Notes under the pieces: generated by a model | The model's input: only the letters and a program-made list of their open reading frames with translations | Database searches by the model: none | What the model was told of the DNA's origin: nothing | Shown: piece after piece, positions 31,528-40,408 of the stretch | Numbering within the stretch: the stretch's first letter is position 1 | How the letters are laid out: the number at the start of each line of letters is the position of its first letter | Position numbers and translations under genes: made by a program | NCBI GenBank assembly: GCA_035644495.1 | Contig: DASQOM010000120.1 | Span: forward strand, 6,458 to 70,457 | Reading direction: 5' to 3' | Source: JACQFK01 sp035644495 | Lineage (GTDB): Bacteria > Planctomycetota > MHYJ01 > JACPRB01 | DNA length: 64,000 nt

Positions 31528-34032
31528 TTATCCCTGCTCGGAGGGGTCGCCGCCCTCGGAATCCGAGCTGTCCGCGGCGTCGTCGGCGGCGGTGGTCGAC
31601 GGTCCGGCGGCGGCCGCCTCGCCCTCCGCCTTGATGTCCTTGTACCACTCCTTGGGGAAGCGGCGCGTGTTCTTGCAGTCGGGATAGCCGCTGCAGGCGA
31701 TGAAGCCGCCGCGACGGCCGTAGCGGATCCGGAACGGCTTGCTGCACTTCTCGCAGTCTTCCTTCCAGTCCTTCGGAATTTCCAGCCGCTTGTTGCCCCG
31801 CGGCAGCGACCGAGTCCCGCGGCAGTCCGGATACCGCGTGCAGGCCAGGAAGCGCCCCAGCCGGCCCGACTTGATCACCATCGGCGCCTGGCAGAGATCG
31901 CACTTCTCGCCCTTGGCCTCCTCCGACGGCAGCGACTTGGTGTTCTTGCACTCCGGGAAGCCGGCGCAGCCGAGGAAGCGGCCGTACTTGTTCCAGCGAA
32001 TCATCATGGGCTTGGCGCATTTCGGGCAGACCTCGCCCGACGCCTCCTGGCCCTTCTCGCTCTCCATCTCCTCCTTGGCCTTGTCGATCCCCTTCATGAA
32101 GGGATCGTTGAACTCCTTGAGCACGTCGGTCCACTTCCGCTCGCCGTCCTCGATGTCGTCGAGGTTCTTCTCCATCTTCGCGGTGAAGCCCAGCTCCATG
32201 ATGTCGTTGAAGTGCTTCACCAGCTTGTCGTTGATCAGGGTGCCCAGCTCCGTCGGGAAGAGCTTGCGCTCCTCGTTGCGGACGTAGCCGCGCTCCTGGA
32301 TCGTCGAGATGATCGGCGCATAGGTCGACGGGCGGCCGATGCCGTTGCGCTCCAGCGCCTTGACCAGCGACGCCTCCGTATAGCGCGCCGGCGGCTCCGT
32401 GAAGTGCTGATCTCCGGTCAGGTCCTTCAGCTCGGGCTTGTCCCCCGCCTCGAGCGGCGGCAGGATCTGCTGGTCCTTGCCGAGCGCGTGACCGAGCAGC
32501 GCCGTGAAGCCGTCGAACTTCAGCTCGCGGCCCTTCGCGGCGAAGGTCGCCCGCCCCGCCTTGATCTCCGCCTCGGTGAGCAGGTACTGGGCGGGCTTCA
32601 TCTGACAGGCGACGAAGCGGCGCCAGATCAGGCGGTACAGGCGGTACTGGTCCTCGGTCAGGTATTGTTTGATCTCGTCGGGCTTGCGCGTGACATAGGT
32701 GGGACGGATCGCCTCGTGCGCCTCCTGGGCGCCCTTGCGCGCCGCCCGCAGCACCGGCTTCTCCGGCACGTAGTTCGGGCCGAAGTCCTTGGCGATCAGG
32801 GCGCGGACCTCGTCCAGCGCCTCGTTCGCGATGCGGAACGAGTCCGTGCGCATGTAGGTGATCAAGCCGACCGCGCCCTCGGACCCGAGCTCCACGCCTT
32901 CGTAGAGCTGCTGGGCCATCATCATGGTCCGCTTCGCGGAGTAGTGCAGCCGCGTCGAGGCGGCCTGCTGCAGGAGGCTCGTGGTGAACGGCGGGGGCGG
33001 CTGCTCCTGCCGTTCCTTCTGGCGCACCTCGACGATCTCGAAGACTTCCTTCTTGAGCTCCTCGACCAGCGACTTCGACTGCTCCGTGCTCGAAACCTGG
33101 ATATAGGGACGCTTCTCGGTCGATTCGCCGGCAAGCCCGATCTCCTTGCCGTCGAGCTTCGTCAACGTCGCCGAGAAGATCGTGCCGTTCTTGTCGAGCT
33201 TGGCGATGATCGTCCAGTATTCCTCGGGCTTGAAGGCCTTGATCTCGCGCTCGCGCTCCACGATCAGGCGGACGGCCACCGACTGCACCCGCCCGGCCGA
33301 GAGGCCGCGCCCGACCTTCTTCCAGAGCAGCGGCGAGAGCTTGTAGCCGACGATGCGGTCCAGGAAGCGCCGCGCCTGCTGGGCGTTCACGCGGGGCATC
33401 GAAATGTCGCCCGGGCGTTTGAACGCCTCCTCGACACCGCGCTTGGTGATCTCGTTGAAGGTGACGCGCCTGGCTCGCTCCTTCGGGATCTTGAGCGCCT
33501 CGACCAGATGCCACGCGATGGCTTCGCCTTCGCGGTCGGGGTCCGGCGCCAGGTAGACCATTTCCGAGCTCTTGGTAAGCGCCTTCAGCTCGGAGACGAT
33601 CTTGGTCTTCCCCTTGATGGTCTGGTAGGTCGGCTGGAAGTTGTTCTCGACTTTGATCCCGAACGCCCGCTCGGGGAGGTCCCGGACGTGCCCCATGCAG
33701 GCCTTCACCACGAAGCCCGTGCCCAGGATCTTGTTGATGGTCTTGGCCTTGGCGGGGGATTCGACGATGACGACGGGCTTGCCCTTGGGGGCCTTTTTGG
33801 ACTTCTTTTTGGGCTTCTCCGGGGTCTCGCCGTTGCCGTCGACGGGGGTTTCCGCAGCCTCGGCGGCGGGCTCCGGGGCGGGCTTTTCGACGGCCTTCTT
33901 CGGGGTCTTCTTTTTTGGCTTCGGGGCGGGCGCGGCCTCTCCGCTAGCCTCGGGAGGGGCCGGAGGGGCGTTCAGGGCTTCCGGCTCGGCAGGGGCGTCG
34001 TCGACCTTCTTTTTCGGCTTTTTTCCAGCCAT
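31528..34032 (-). CDS. topA: DNA topoisomerase I
   Basis: 834 aa. After a low-complexity Lys/Pro/Ala tail (~1-85, possibly DNA-binding or disordered) comes the Toprim domain (VVIVESPAKAKTINKILG; APDPDREGEAIAWHL). Next is the active-site Tyr in GLITYMRTDS, then three C-terminal four-Cys zinc ribbons (CPKCAKPMMIRWNKYG / CDLCQAPMVIKSGR / CEKCSKPFRIRYGR). It relaxes negative supercoils. The acidic C terminus (STTAADDAADSSDSEGGD) is unusual. Its gene is followed closely by bioD. Confidence 0.96.
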   Translation of the reverse strand: MAGKKPKKKVDDAPAEPEALNAPPAPPEASGEAAPAPKPKKKTPKKAVEKPAPEPAAEAAETPVDGNGETPEKPKKKSKKAPKGKPVVIVESPAKAKTINKILGTGFVVKACMGHVRDLPERAFGIKVENNFQPTYQTIKGKTKIVSELKALTKSSEMVYLAPDPDREGEAIAWHLVEALKIPKERARRVTFNEITKRGVEEAFKRPGDISMPRVNAQQARRFLDRIVGYKLSPLLWKKVGRGLSAGRVQSVAVRLIVEREREIKAFKPEEYWTIIAKLDKNGTIFSATLTKLDGKEIGLAGESTEKRPYIQVSSTEQSKSLVEELKKEVFEIVEVRQKERQEQPPPPFTTSLLQQAASTRLHYSAKRTMMMAQQLYEGVELGSEGAVGLITYMRTDSFRIANEALDEVRALIAKDFGPNYVPEKPVLRAARKGAQEAHEAIRPTYVTRKPDEIKQYLTEDQYRLYRLIWRRFVACQMKPAQYLLTEAEIKAGRATFAAKGRELKFDGFTALLGHALGKDQQILPPLEAGDKPELKDLTGDQHFTEPPARYTEASLVKALERNGIGRPSTYAPIISTIQERGYVRNEERKLFPTELGTLINDKLVKHFNDIMELGFTAKMEKNLDDIEDGERKWTDVLKEFNDPFMKGIDKAKEEMESEKGQEASGEVCPKCAKPMMIRWNKYGRFLGCAGFPECKNTKSLPSEEAKGEKCDLCQAPMVIKSGRLGRFLACTRYPDCRGTRSLPRGNKRLEIPKDWKEDCEKCSKPFRIRYGRRGGFIACSGYPDCKNTRRFPKEWYKDIKAEGEAAAAGPSTTAADDAADSSDSEGGDPSEQG

Positions 34033-34084
34033 GTCCGCGAGGATTATGTCCCCGTCTACTTTAAAATGTCAAGGGGGCGGCCCA

Positions 34085-35320
34085 TTATGGGGAAACCGGG
34101 GTCCTCCGGGCGCGCATCCGGAACGGGAAATCCCAGCGCCGGACCTTGATGAGGGCCAGGAAGATCTCCACCGTGGTCCACCCCAGGTTGACGAAAATGC
34201 TCCAGCGGCGGATCGTGTGGGCGGCCAGGCCGATGTCGTCCTCCCAGATCACCGAGGTGAACTGCACGATCCAGAGGATGAACATGCCGGCGGCCTCCCA
34301 CCACTCGAATTTCATGTTGAAGAGGAGGATCATGCAGAGGGCCGCCTGGGTGGCCGTCAGCAGCACCTCCTCCTTCTGGTCCTCGGTGAAGAGGATGGGG
34401 GCGTACCAGCGCCCCGACGAGACGGCGTAGACGATGGGGATCATGGCCACGAGCATCGTCATCTGATTGATGTTGGAGGAGAGGAAGTTCATGAGGCCCA
34501 TCTTGGCCTTGCCTTCCTTCATCGCCCAGCCATACGCGCTGACCTTCTCGGGGAACTCCGACATGAACGGCGCGATCCACTGGATGAAGAAGTAGCCGGA
34601 GATGCCGACCAGCGCGGCCAGCGACTGGAGGCTGTTAACGAAGGGGTGGACGCAGAGGTAGAGAATGACGCCGCCGCCGATGAAGATGGAGGCCACGCCG
34701 ATCACGCGCCCGTGCTTGCCGCGGCGGAGCACCACCCGGGCCAGGAACGGCAGCTCGTCGATCGACTCGTCCTCCTCCTCGGGCGGCATGCGGAGCAGCA
34801 GGAACATGTACATGACGTAGAAGCCCAGCAGCACGACGGAGTCGAGCAGGTCCAGCCGGCCGCGGTAGACGATGAAGAAGAAGTAGATCGTGGGGGGGAA
34901 GAGCGACACGATCTCGACCGAGTGGAAAGGATCGAGGCTGATCGCCTTCTCCACCGTCGTGTTCTTCCGGTTCATCCACGCGCGGATGAAGTAGACGGTC
35001 GGCATCCCGAAGCCCATGAGCAGCCGGATCGACCCGGTGAAGTTGGCGGTCACCAGCGAGTCGCTGTAGCCCTCCGTATGCCGCGCCGCGTTCCAGGCGA
35101 TATCGGCCTCGACCGCGAACTCCGGCAACGTCTGCAGCCAGGCGAGCAGCGCCAGGGCCAGCCCCTGCGAAACCATGAATTGCAGCGCCTCCGCGCCCCA
35201 GGCGATCAGGAACGCCGACCCCACGATGAGCGGGGCGGACCAGAGGAAATGGATCCAAGACCCGCCCGAGGAGACCGCGGCGCCGGTCAGTCCCAGGGTC
35301 AGGGCCGCGAGGATGCGCAT
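34085..35320 (-). CDS. Sodium/calcium exchanger-type (CaCA) membrane protein
   Basis: 411 aa, ~10 membrane helices. Two inverted alpha-repeats are recognisable: LAWLQTLPEFAVEADIAWNA with SLVTANFTGSIRLLMGFG, and IAPFMSEFPEKVSAYGWAM with MGLMNFLSSNINQMTMLVAM. The P-E and S/T-N patterns fit cation-exchanger ion sites. The loop between the halves is acidic (PPEEEDESIDEL). It probably exchanges Ca2+ or another cation for Na+ or H+ at the inner membrane. An ATG pair (35323/35320) leaves the start uncertain by one codon. No SD seen. Confidence 0.72.
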   Translation of the reverse strand: MRILAALTLGLTGAAVSSGGSWIHFLWSAPLIVGSAFLIAWGAEALQFMVSQGLALALLAWLQTLPEFAVEADIAWNAARHTEGYSDSLVTANFTGSIRLLMGFGMPTVYFIRAWMNRKNTTVEKAISLDPFHSVEIVSLFPPTIYFFFIVYRGRLDLLDSVVLLGFYVMYMFLLLRMPPEEEDESIDELPFLARVVLRRGKHGRVIGVASIFIGGGVILYLCVHPFVNSLQSLAALVGISGYFFIQWIAPFMSEFPEKVSAYGWAMKEGKAKMGLMNFLSSNINQMTMLVAMIPIVYAVSSGRWYAPILFTEDQKEEVLLTATQAALCMILLFNMKFEWWEAAGMFILWIVQFTSVIWEDDIGLAAHTIRRWSIFVNLGWTTVEIFLALIKVRRWDFPFRMRARRTPVSP

Positions 35321-35323
35321 CAT

Positions 35324-35658
35324 GCCGTTACGAATTCACCACAACGGGGCGGAGGACACAACCGAAATCGATGAAGAGAGAACACAAAGACACCAGGAAC
35401 ACGAAGGCCACAAAGAAGGACGGTTTCATGGCGCTCCTGCGTACCGCGATTCCGACGGGAATCCTGCCCGCGGTACCCCAGGACTTGAAGAGGAGCCCAA
35501 GGACACCGGGGACCCAGAGACCACAAAGAAAGGGTAGTGTTGTGGGGCTTTCCCGCGCAGCATTCCGTCCCAAGGCTTGGGGATGGATGCTATTTCGTCC
35601 GGGTCATCTCGAGGGGTGGGGGATCTTCTCGGGGTTCTCGAGTGTCTTTGTGTTTCTC
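35324..35658 (+). repeat. Gene-less region with ACAAAGACACC-family repeats and a nested hairpin
   Basis: No gene. AGAGAACACAAAGACACC (from 35376) and, inverted at about 35638-35659, the complement of AGAAACACAAAGACACT bound a ~280-nt unit. Inside, a diverged direct copy (AAGGACACCGGGGACCCAGA, near 35502) repeats the start of the first. Between them lies a nested inverted repeat, GTACCGC (35441-35447) with GCGGTAC (35470-35476) enclosing GATTCC/GGAATC. This looks like the GxxExxY-flank repeat without its gene. Confidence 0.65.
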
Positions 35659-36168
35659 TTAATGCGCGAACTTCTGCCGCCATTCCAGCCGCAGCGCCAT
35701 CACCTCGGACACGATGTCGTCCCGCAGGGAGATGAGCTTGTGGGTGACGTGGTCCGCGCCCTTCTCGGGAAGGTGGTGGGCGCCGCGGATCTCGTGCAGG
35801 GCCTGGAGGGCGAGGTGCGTCGCCCGGAGCGCGCGCTTCAGGTACGCGATCGAGAAGCCGATCTCGGCCTCGTCGAGCCGCCCCACCCCGGCCGCGATCA
35901 TGGCGCCGGTCATGTACGCGTTCAGGACCAGCTCGTCGACGGGCTTCGGGTCGCGCTTGCGGCGACGCGGACGATAGAGCCGGGAGACGCGGTGCACGTA
36001 GGTGCCGAAGCGCAGGGCCTTCCGGTAGAGCGGGTGCTTCTCGAAATCCTGGAGCGCCTCGATCTCCGGCTCCGTCGGCTGCAATTTCTTCAACATCCGA
36101 CGCGTTTTCGGGCTGTTGAGGAACTTTTCAGCCTCGTACTCGTCCAGCGGTCCGTTCGGCTCGGGCAT
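35659..36168 (-). CDS. Protein of unknown function, helical
   Basis: 169 aa from MPEPNG; an in-frame ATG at 36204 is less likely because TATTTA/TATTAG promoter-like DNA lies between. The protein is mostly helical and charged (EYEAEKFLNSPKTRRMLKKL; FEKHPLYRKALRFGTYVHRV; LISLRDDIVSEVMALRLEW), with several His in LHEIRGAHHLPEKGADHVTH. No signal or membrane helix. Not recognised. Its stop abuts the repeat region, and its start is divergent from trpD. Confidence 0.6.
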   Translation of the reverse strand: MPEPNGPLDEYEAEKFLNSPKTRRMLKKLQPTEPEIEALQDFEKHPLYRKALRFGTYVHRVSRLYRPRRRKRDPKPVDELVLNAYMTGAMIAAGVGRLDEAEIGFSIAYLKRALRATHLALQALHEIRGAHHLPEKGADHVTHKLISLRDDIVSEVMALRLEWRQKFAH

Positions 36169-36194
36169 GGGGCCTAATAAATAGCGAGGTCGGT

Positions 36195-36223
36195 TTGGCG
36201 GCACAAGAGAAATCCGTTAGAAT
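36195..36223 (+). promoter_or_regulatory. Promoter of trpD (leaderless type)
   Basis: TTGGCG (36195-36200), 17 nt, TAGAAT (36218-36223), then 6 nt to the ATG at 36230 and no SD. No trp leader peptide or attenuator is present. Confidence 0.5.
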
Positions 36224-36229
36224 CGCGGC

Positions 36230-37237
36230 ATGCTGAAGGAGGCCTTAACAAAGCTCGCGGCGGCCCAGGATCTCTCCGCCGACGAGGCCGCGGCCGCGAT
36301 GGGCGAGATCATGGACGGCAGCGCCACGCCCGCCCAGATCGCGGCCTTCCTGACCGCGCTGCGGATGAAAGGCGAGACCGTCGACGAGATCGCCGGCTCC
36401 GCCCGCGCGATGCGGCAGCGCTCGGTGAAGATCGACGCCGGCCCGGGCGTCGTCCTGGACACCTGCGGCACCGGCGGCGACGGCCTGGGGACCTTCAACA
36501 TCTCCACGATCTCCGCGTTCGTCGTCGCGGCATGCGGCGTCAAGGTCGCCAAGCACGGCAACCGCGCGGCGAGCTCGAAGTGCGGCAGCGCCGACCTGCT
36601 CGAGGCCCTCGGCGTCCAGCTCGAGAACCCGAAGGAGAAGCTCGAGGGCATCCTCCGGGAGGTCGGCTTCGTCTACCTGCACGCGCCGAATTTCCATCCC
36701 GCCATGAAGCACGCGGCGCCGGTCCGGAAAGAGCTCGGCTTCCGCACGATCTTCAACCTGCTCGGCCCGATCTGCAACCCCGCGGGCGCCAACGTCCAGG
36801 TCATCGGCGTCTTCGCGCCCCACCTGACGAAGCCGATCGCCAAGGTGCTTCAGGCCCTCGGGACGACGCGGGCGTTCACGTTCCACGGCCATGGCGGCCT
36901 CGACGAGCTGTCGACGACCGGATGGAACACCGCGATCGACATGAACGCCGGGAAGCTGATGGACGTGTCGATCGGCCCGGAGACGGTCGGGGTGCCGGTC
37001 GCCAAGGGCGCCGACCTCCTGGGCGGCGATGTCGCGGAGAACGTCGCGATCGCGAAAGCGATCCTCGCAGGAAAGAAGGGCCCGAAGCGGGACATCGTCG
37101 TCATGAATGCGGCGATCGCGCTGGTGGCGGCCGGCCGGGCGAAGAATCCCAAGGACGGCGCCGCCAAGGTCTCGGACGCGATCGATTCCGGCGCGGTGAA
37201 AGACAAGGTCGACCAATTCGTGGCGGCGACCCGCTGA
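36230..37237 (+). CDS. trpD: Anthranilate phosphoribosyltransferase
   Basis: 335 aa. LDTCGTGGDGLGTFNIST (the PRPP-binding loop), AKHGNRAASSKCGSADLLEALG and GFRTIFNLLGPICNPAG are diagnostic. It transfers anthranilate to PRPP, the second step of tryptophan synthesis. The stop overlaps the nudix ATG by one base (TGATG). trpF, trpB and trpA lie 4.6 kb downstream; trpC and trpE are not in the window. Confidence 0.96.
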   Translation: MLKEALTKLAAAQDLSADEAAAAMGEIMDGSATPAQIAAFLTALRMKGETVDEIAGSARAMRQRSVKIDAGPGVVLDTCGTGGDGLGTFNISTISAFVVAACGVKVAKHGNRAASSKCGSADLLEALGVQLENPKEKLEGILREVGFVYLHAPNFHPAMKHAAPVRKELGFRTIFNLLGPICNPAGANVQVIGVFAPHLTKPIAKVLQALGTTRAFTFHGHGGLDELSTTGWNTAIDMNAGKLMDVSIGPETVGVPVAKGADLLGGDVAENVAIAKAILAGKKGPKRDIVVMNAAIALVAAGRAKNPKDGAAKVSDAIDSGAVKDKVDQFVAATR

Positions 37238-37767
37238 TGGCCGTCATCATGGACCCGAAGTTCTGCTCGCGCTGCGGGGCGCCGATGGTGAAGTCCGTTC
37301 CGCCCCACGACCAGCGTTCGCGCCACGTCTGCCCGAAATGCCAGTTCATCCACTACCTCGAGCCGAAAGTCGCCTGCGGCACCATCGCGGAGGTCGACGG
37401 CCGTTTCGCCCTGATCCAGCGCGGGATCGAGCCGCGCAAGGGCTTCTGGAGCTTCCCCTGCGGCTTCATGGAGATCGACGAGACGACCGAGCAGGCGGCG
37501 ATGCGCGAGACGAAGGAGGAGACGGGCCTCGACGTCGCGCTCGAGGGCCATCTCGGGACCTATTCCTACCCGGACAACTTCTACGGCGGCGCGATCGTCG
37601 TGGTCGTTTATCGCGCGAAGATCCTGGCCGGCACGCTCAAAGCCGACGACGACTGCATCGACGCCCGTATGATCGGGTCGAAGGAAATCCCCTGGGACCA
37701 GCTGGCCTTCAAGTCGAGCATCTCGGCCATCCAGGACTGGCTCAAGCACAAGGGTCTATCGCAGTAG
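37237..37767 (+). CDS. Nudix hydrolase with N-terminal zinc ribbon
   Basis: 176 aa. A four-Cys ribbon (FCSRCGAPM ... HVCPKCQFIHY) precedes a perfect Nudix box (GFMEIDETTEQAAMRETKEE then TG). NudC/ADP-ribose-pyrophosphatase-type enzymes with this layout hydrolyse nucleoside diphosphate derivatives; the exact substrate is open. Coupled to trpD by a one-base overlap, an unexpected partner. Copy D of the hairpin family starts 3 nt after its stop. Confidence 0.88.
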   Translation: MAVIMDPKFCSRCGAPMVKSVPPHDQRSRHVCPKCQFIHYLEPKVACGTIAEVDGRFALIQRGIEPRKGFWSFPCGFMEIDETTEQAAMRETKEETGLDVALEGHLGTYSYPDNFYGGAIVVVVYRAKILAGTLKADDDCIDARMIGSKEIPWDQLAFKSSISAIQDWLKHKGLSQ

Positions 37768-37769
37768 TC

Positions 37770-37796
37770 CCACAAACAAGCCAGTCTTGTTTGTGG
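37770..37796. repeat. Covarying palindromic hairpin, copy D
   Basis: CCACAAACAAG / CTTGTTTGTGG, perfect over 11 bp (12 with the flanking C-G), loop CCAGT. It lies between the nudix stop and the DUF4185-like pseudogene. Confidence 0.85.
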
Positions 37797-37806
37797 GGTC
37801 CCGGAT

Positions 37807-37876
37807 TCCCCGCGCCGATCCAGTCCCTTCGGACAACGAAGGGCGGGGTGAGCCATCGGGGGTGAACGATGGCTCG
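37807..37876 (+). promoter_or_regulatory. Structured leader before the DUF4185-like gene
   Basis: CCCCG (from 37808) can pair with CGGGG ending near 37848, enclosing CCCTTCG/CGAAGGG. Directly after, GAGCCATC (37850-37857) can pair with GATGGCTC (37868-37875), which contains the ATG of the next gene. The arrangement resembles a translation-blocking switch, but no known riboswitch class was recognised, and the gene it serves is broken. Confidence 0.35.
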
Positions 37877-40036
37877 TGCAATCCGCGCGTTCCTGGTCCT
37901 CTCCTGCCCGACGCTGGTCCGCTGCGGGGGCGGGGGCGGCGAAAGCGGCATCCATCAAGGCACCGGAAACCTGCCGCCCGGCTGGCAGACGACCGATATC
38001 GGCGCCGTCGGCTCCGCGGGCAGCATCCTCCATCTCGGCGGCCAGTACTCCGCCACCGGATCGGGCGCGGATATCTGGGATAACGCCGACGCCTTCCACT
38101 TCGTCTACCGCAGCCTGACCGGCGACGGCGAGATGGCCGCGCGCGTCGTCAGTCTCGCCAACACCGACGCGTGGGCCAAGGCCGGCGTCATGATCCGCGA
38201 ATCCCTGGGCCCCGGCTCGACGTTCGCCAGGAGCGTCGTCACATCCTCGAACGGCACGTCCTTCCAATACCGGCCGCTGACGGAGCAGAGCTGCGCCCTC
38301 GCCTTCGGACCGTCGCAGCCCGCCCCTTATTGGGTTCGCATCGTCCGCGTCGGCAACAGGCTGAGCGGGTACGCGTCGGCCGCGGCGCCTCGTGGACCCT
38401 CATCGCCGGCCAGACGATCAGCATGGGCGCGACCGTCTATATCGGGCTCTGCGTGACCGCGCACAACAACTCGGCCGTCTCGGCCGCGACGTTCGACTCG
38501 GTGACGTGGACCGGCTCCGCCAGCTTCGCCGTCGCCGGGCTCGGGCCCGACGTCCGCCTCCTCGTCGCCAGCGTGTTCGACGGCCCGCACGCGACGTTCG
38601 CCGGCGTCTACGTCCAGGTCGTCGACGGCCACGTCATCAGCCGCGGGACGGTGACGGTGACCGTCGGCGGCTCGAATCCGACGACCGGCGTCGGCAACCA
38701 CCCGGCCGCGTTCCGATCGGTGCGGTCGAACCTCGTATCAGTGGCGCCAGGCCAGAACGTGCAGCTGACCGCGGACGCGTTCGACGTCGAGGGGAATACG
38801 CTCGACTATGGGTGGGCGCCCGCCAGCGGCGGGACGATCACGGGGACGGGCCCGACGGTGACGTGGACGGCGCCCGCGGCGGGGTCGGGCCGTCCCGCGA
38901 AGGCGGGCTTATGGATCTGGCCGGGATCGCGTTCGTCGGGCGCGCCGCGACCGCGCACTTCTGCGACACGTGGATGCCGACGTGGGCTTCAGACGGGACG
39001 ATGTATTCGCCGTGGCAGGACGGCGTCTTGATGACGTCGCCCTTCGTCAATATGGGCGGCCGGCACGCGGGCGATCCGACGGCGCTGAACGGCTGGGGCA
39101 AGATCGTCGGCATCGATCCCCAGGACCTGCTGCTGACGAACGCCGGCGAGCTGGCGGGCCCGCGCGGGAACTGGTCGGGCCGCTACCCCGCGGCGATCTT
39201 CGCCAAGGACGGCGTGGTCTATTATGGCGTGCGTTCGACGGCCGTCTACGACACCAACGGCAACCTGTCGACAGATCCGAACACGAACTACCGCTACGCG
39301 AGCGGGACCTTCATCGGGTTCCATACGTCGACGGACGGGGGCGCCAGCTGGTCGGCGTCGCCCAACGCGGACGCGCCGCTGGTCAACGAGCCGCACGGCG
39401 GCAACCAGCGTCTGAAGTTCGGCCAGCCCTATCAGGTCGACTTCGGGAAGAACCAGGAGCGCTCGCCGGACGGCAAGGTGTACTTCGTGTCGAGCGGCTC
39501 GACGGACACGAGCGCAGGAACGGACCATCTGAACGACGATCAAGTGTACCCTGTGCAGCGCGACGGCGACGGCGTCGGCGGGAGGGATCAACAACATCGC
39601 CACTTGGGAGTTCTGGAACGGCGGCGGCTGGTCGGGATCACCATCGGCCGCGTCGTCGATCTTCGAGTGGCGCAATCACGTGAGCGGAGCGACGATGACG
39701 TGGAACCCGGGGCTGGGCAAGTACCTGATGCTGTTCTAGAAGAACGGCTACTCGGTGACGGGGACGAAGACGGACTTCGGCGAGTTCGACAGCTATACGG
39801 TGGAGTCGTCGTCGATGACGGGCCCGTGGAAGCTGGTGCACTACTGGCCGTCGTTCGGCAAGCAGGCTTGTTATCCGAACCTGCCGTCGAAGTTCCTGTC
39901 GTCGGACGGCCGGAACGCCTGGCTCTGGTACGGCTCGAACTTCTCCCCCTGGGACCGCGAGCAGGACCCGCCCGGGAGCGGCTACCACCTCTGCGAACAG
40001 CGCATCCGGTTTCTCACCGCGGCGGATACGCTGTAG
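37869..40036 (+). pseudogene. Broken DUF4185-like secreted lipoprotein gene
   Basis: The reading frame can be followed across four lesions. The N terminus has a lipoprotein-like signal (LVLSCPTLVRC) and a lectin-like domain (GSGADIWDNADAFHFVYRSL; AKAGVMIRESLGPGS). Around 38384 the frame shifts and continues as GASWTLIAGQTISMGATVYI and an Ig-like stretch. Near 38890 it shifts to FCDTWMPTWASDGTMYSPWQ (DUF4185-like beta-propeller). Near 39550 an extra C shifts it to NNIATWEFWNGGGWSG. At 39737 an in-frame TAG replaces a likely Tyr codon before KNGYSVTGTKTDFGEFDSYT, and the frame ends at 40036. So many lesions mean it no longer makes the full protein. Confidence 0.8.
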
Positions 40037-40408
40037 GATTTCATTTATCCAATACTGTCGAGTGCCTGTGTTCAGTGACGAAGTCGGCAATCACTGCGAG
40101 GACCTAGAGCCTCTGGCAGTCCGTAGTGAAATCAGAAGTGAAATGACTAGTGCAGCTCCAAGATATCCAGAAATCACACCAACCTTTGGCATCATCCATT
40201 CAAATCGCACGGACCCCGAAACTCCGACCAGATCTGAGGACCATGCAAATAGAAAGACAAGCGCATCGAGCAATAGCAGTACTAGAAGAGCTGTTGGAAT
40301 ACCCCTTGGCTTCCTCTCACACCGGAATCAAACTGCAATTTCTTGGTGTCTATTTGGCTGAACTGCTCCCACAGAACATTTGTCCTGTTGCCCGCTCATG
40401 AGGACTGC
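40037..40408. other. A+T-richer spacer without a convincing gene
   Basis: From about 40037 to 40405 base composition drops to near 50% G+C by eye, unlike the flanks. The only candidate is a short minus frame, 40091-40273 (TTG start, two hydrophobic runs such as VGVISGYLGAALVISLLISL), with no SD or family match. It may be a foreign insert, decayed gene or promoter DNA. Confidence 0.4.

Noticed and set aside
35512..35537. Fifth copy of the covarying hairpin (CCACAA...TTGTGG)
   Set aside because: Arm and loop lengths do not fit the 11-5-11 pattern and it lies inside the other repeat family.
35371..36177. 268-codon frame starting MKREHKDTRNTKATKK
   Set aside because: Its start is the repeat unit itself and the rest is antisense to the 169-aa gene; a common misannotation at such repeats.
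40091..40273. 60-aa hydrophobic protein on the minus strand
   Set aside because: TTG start, no SD, no family match, in a compositionally odd patch; noted only under the spacer.
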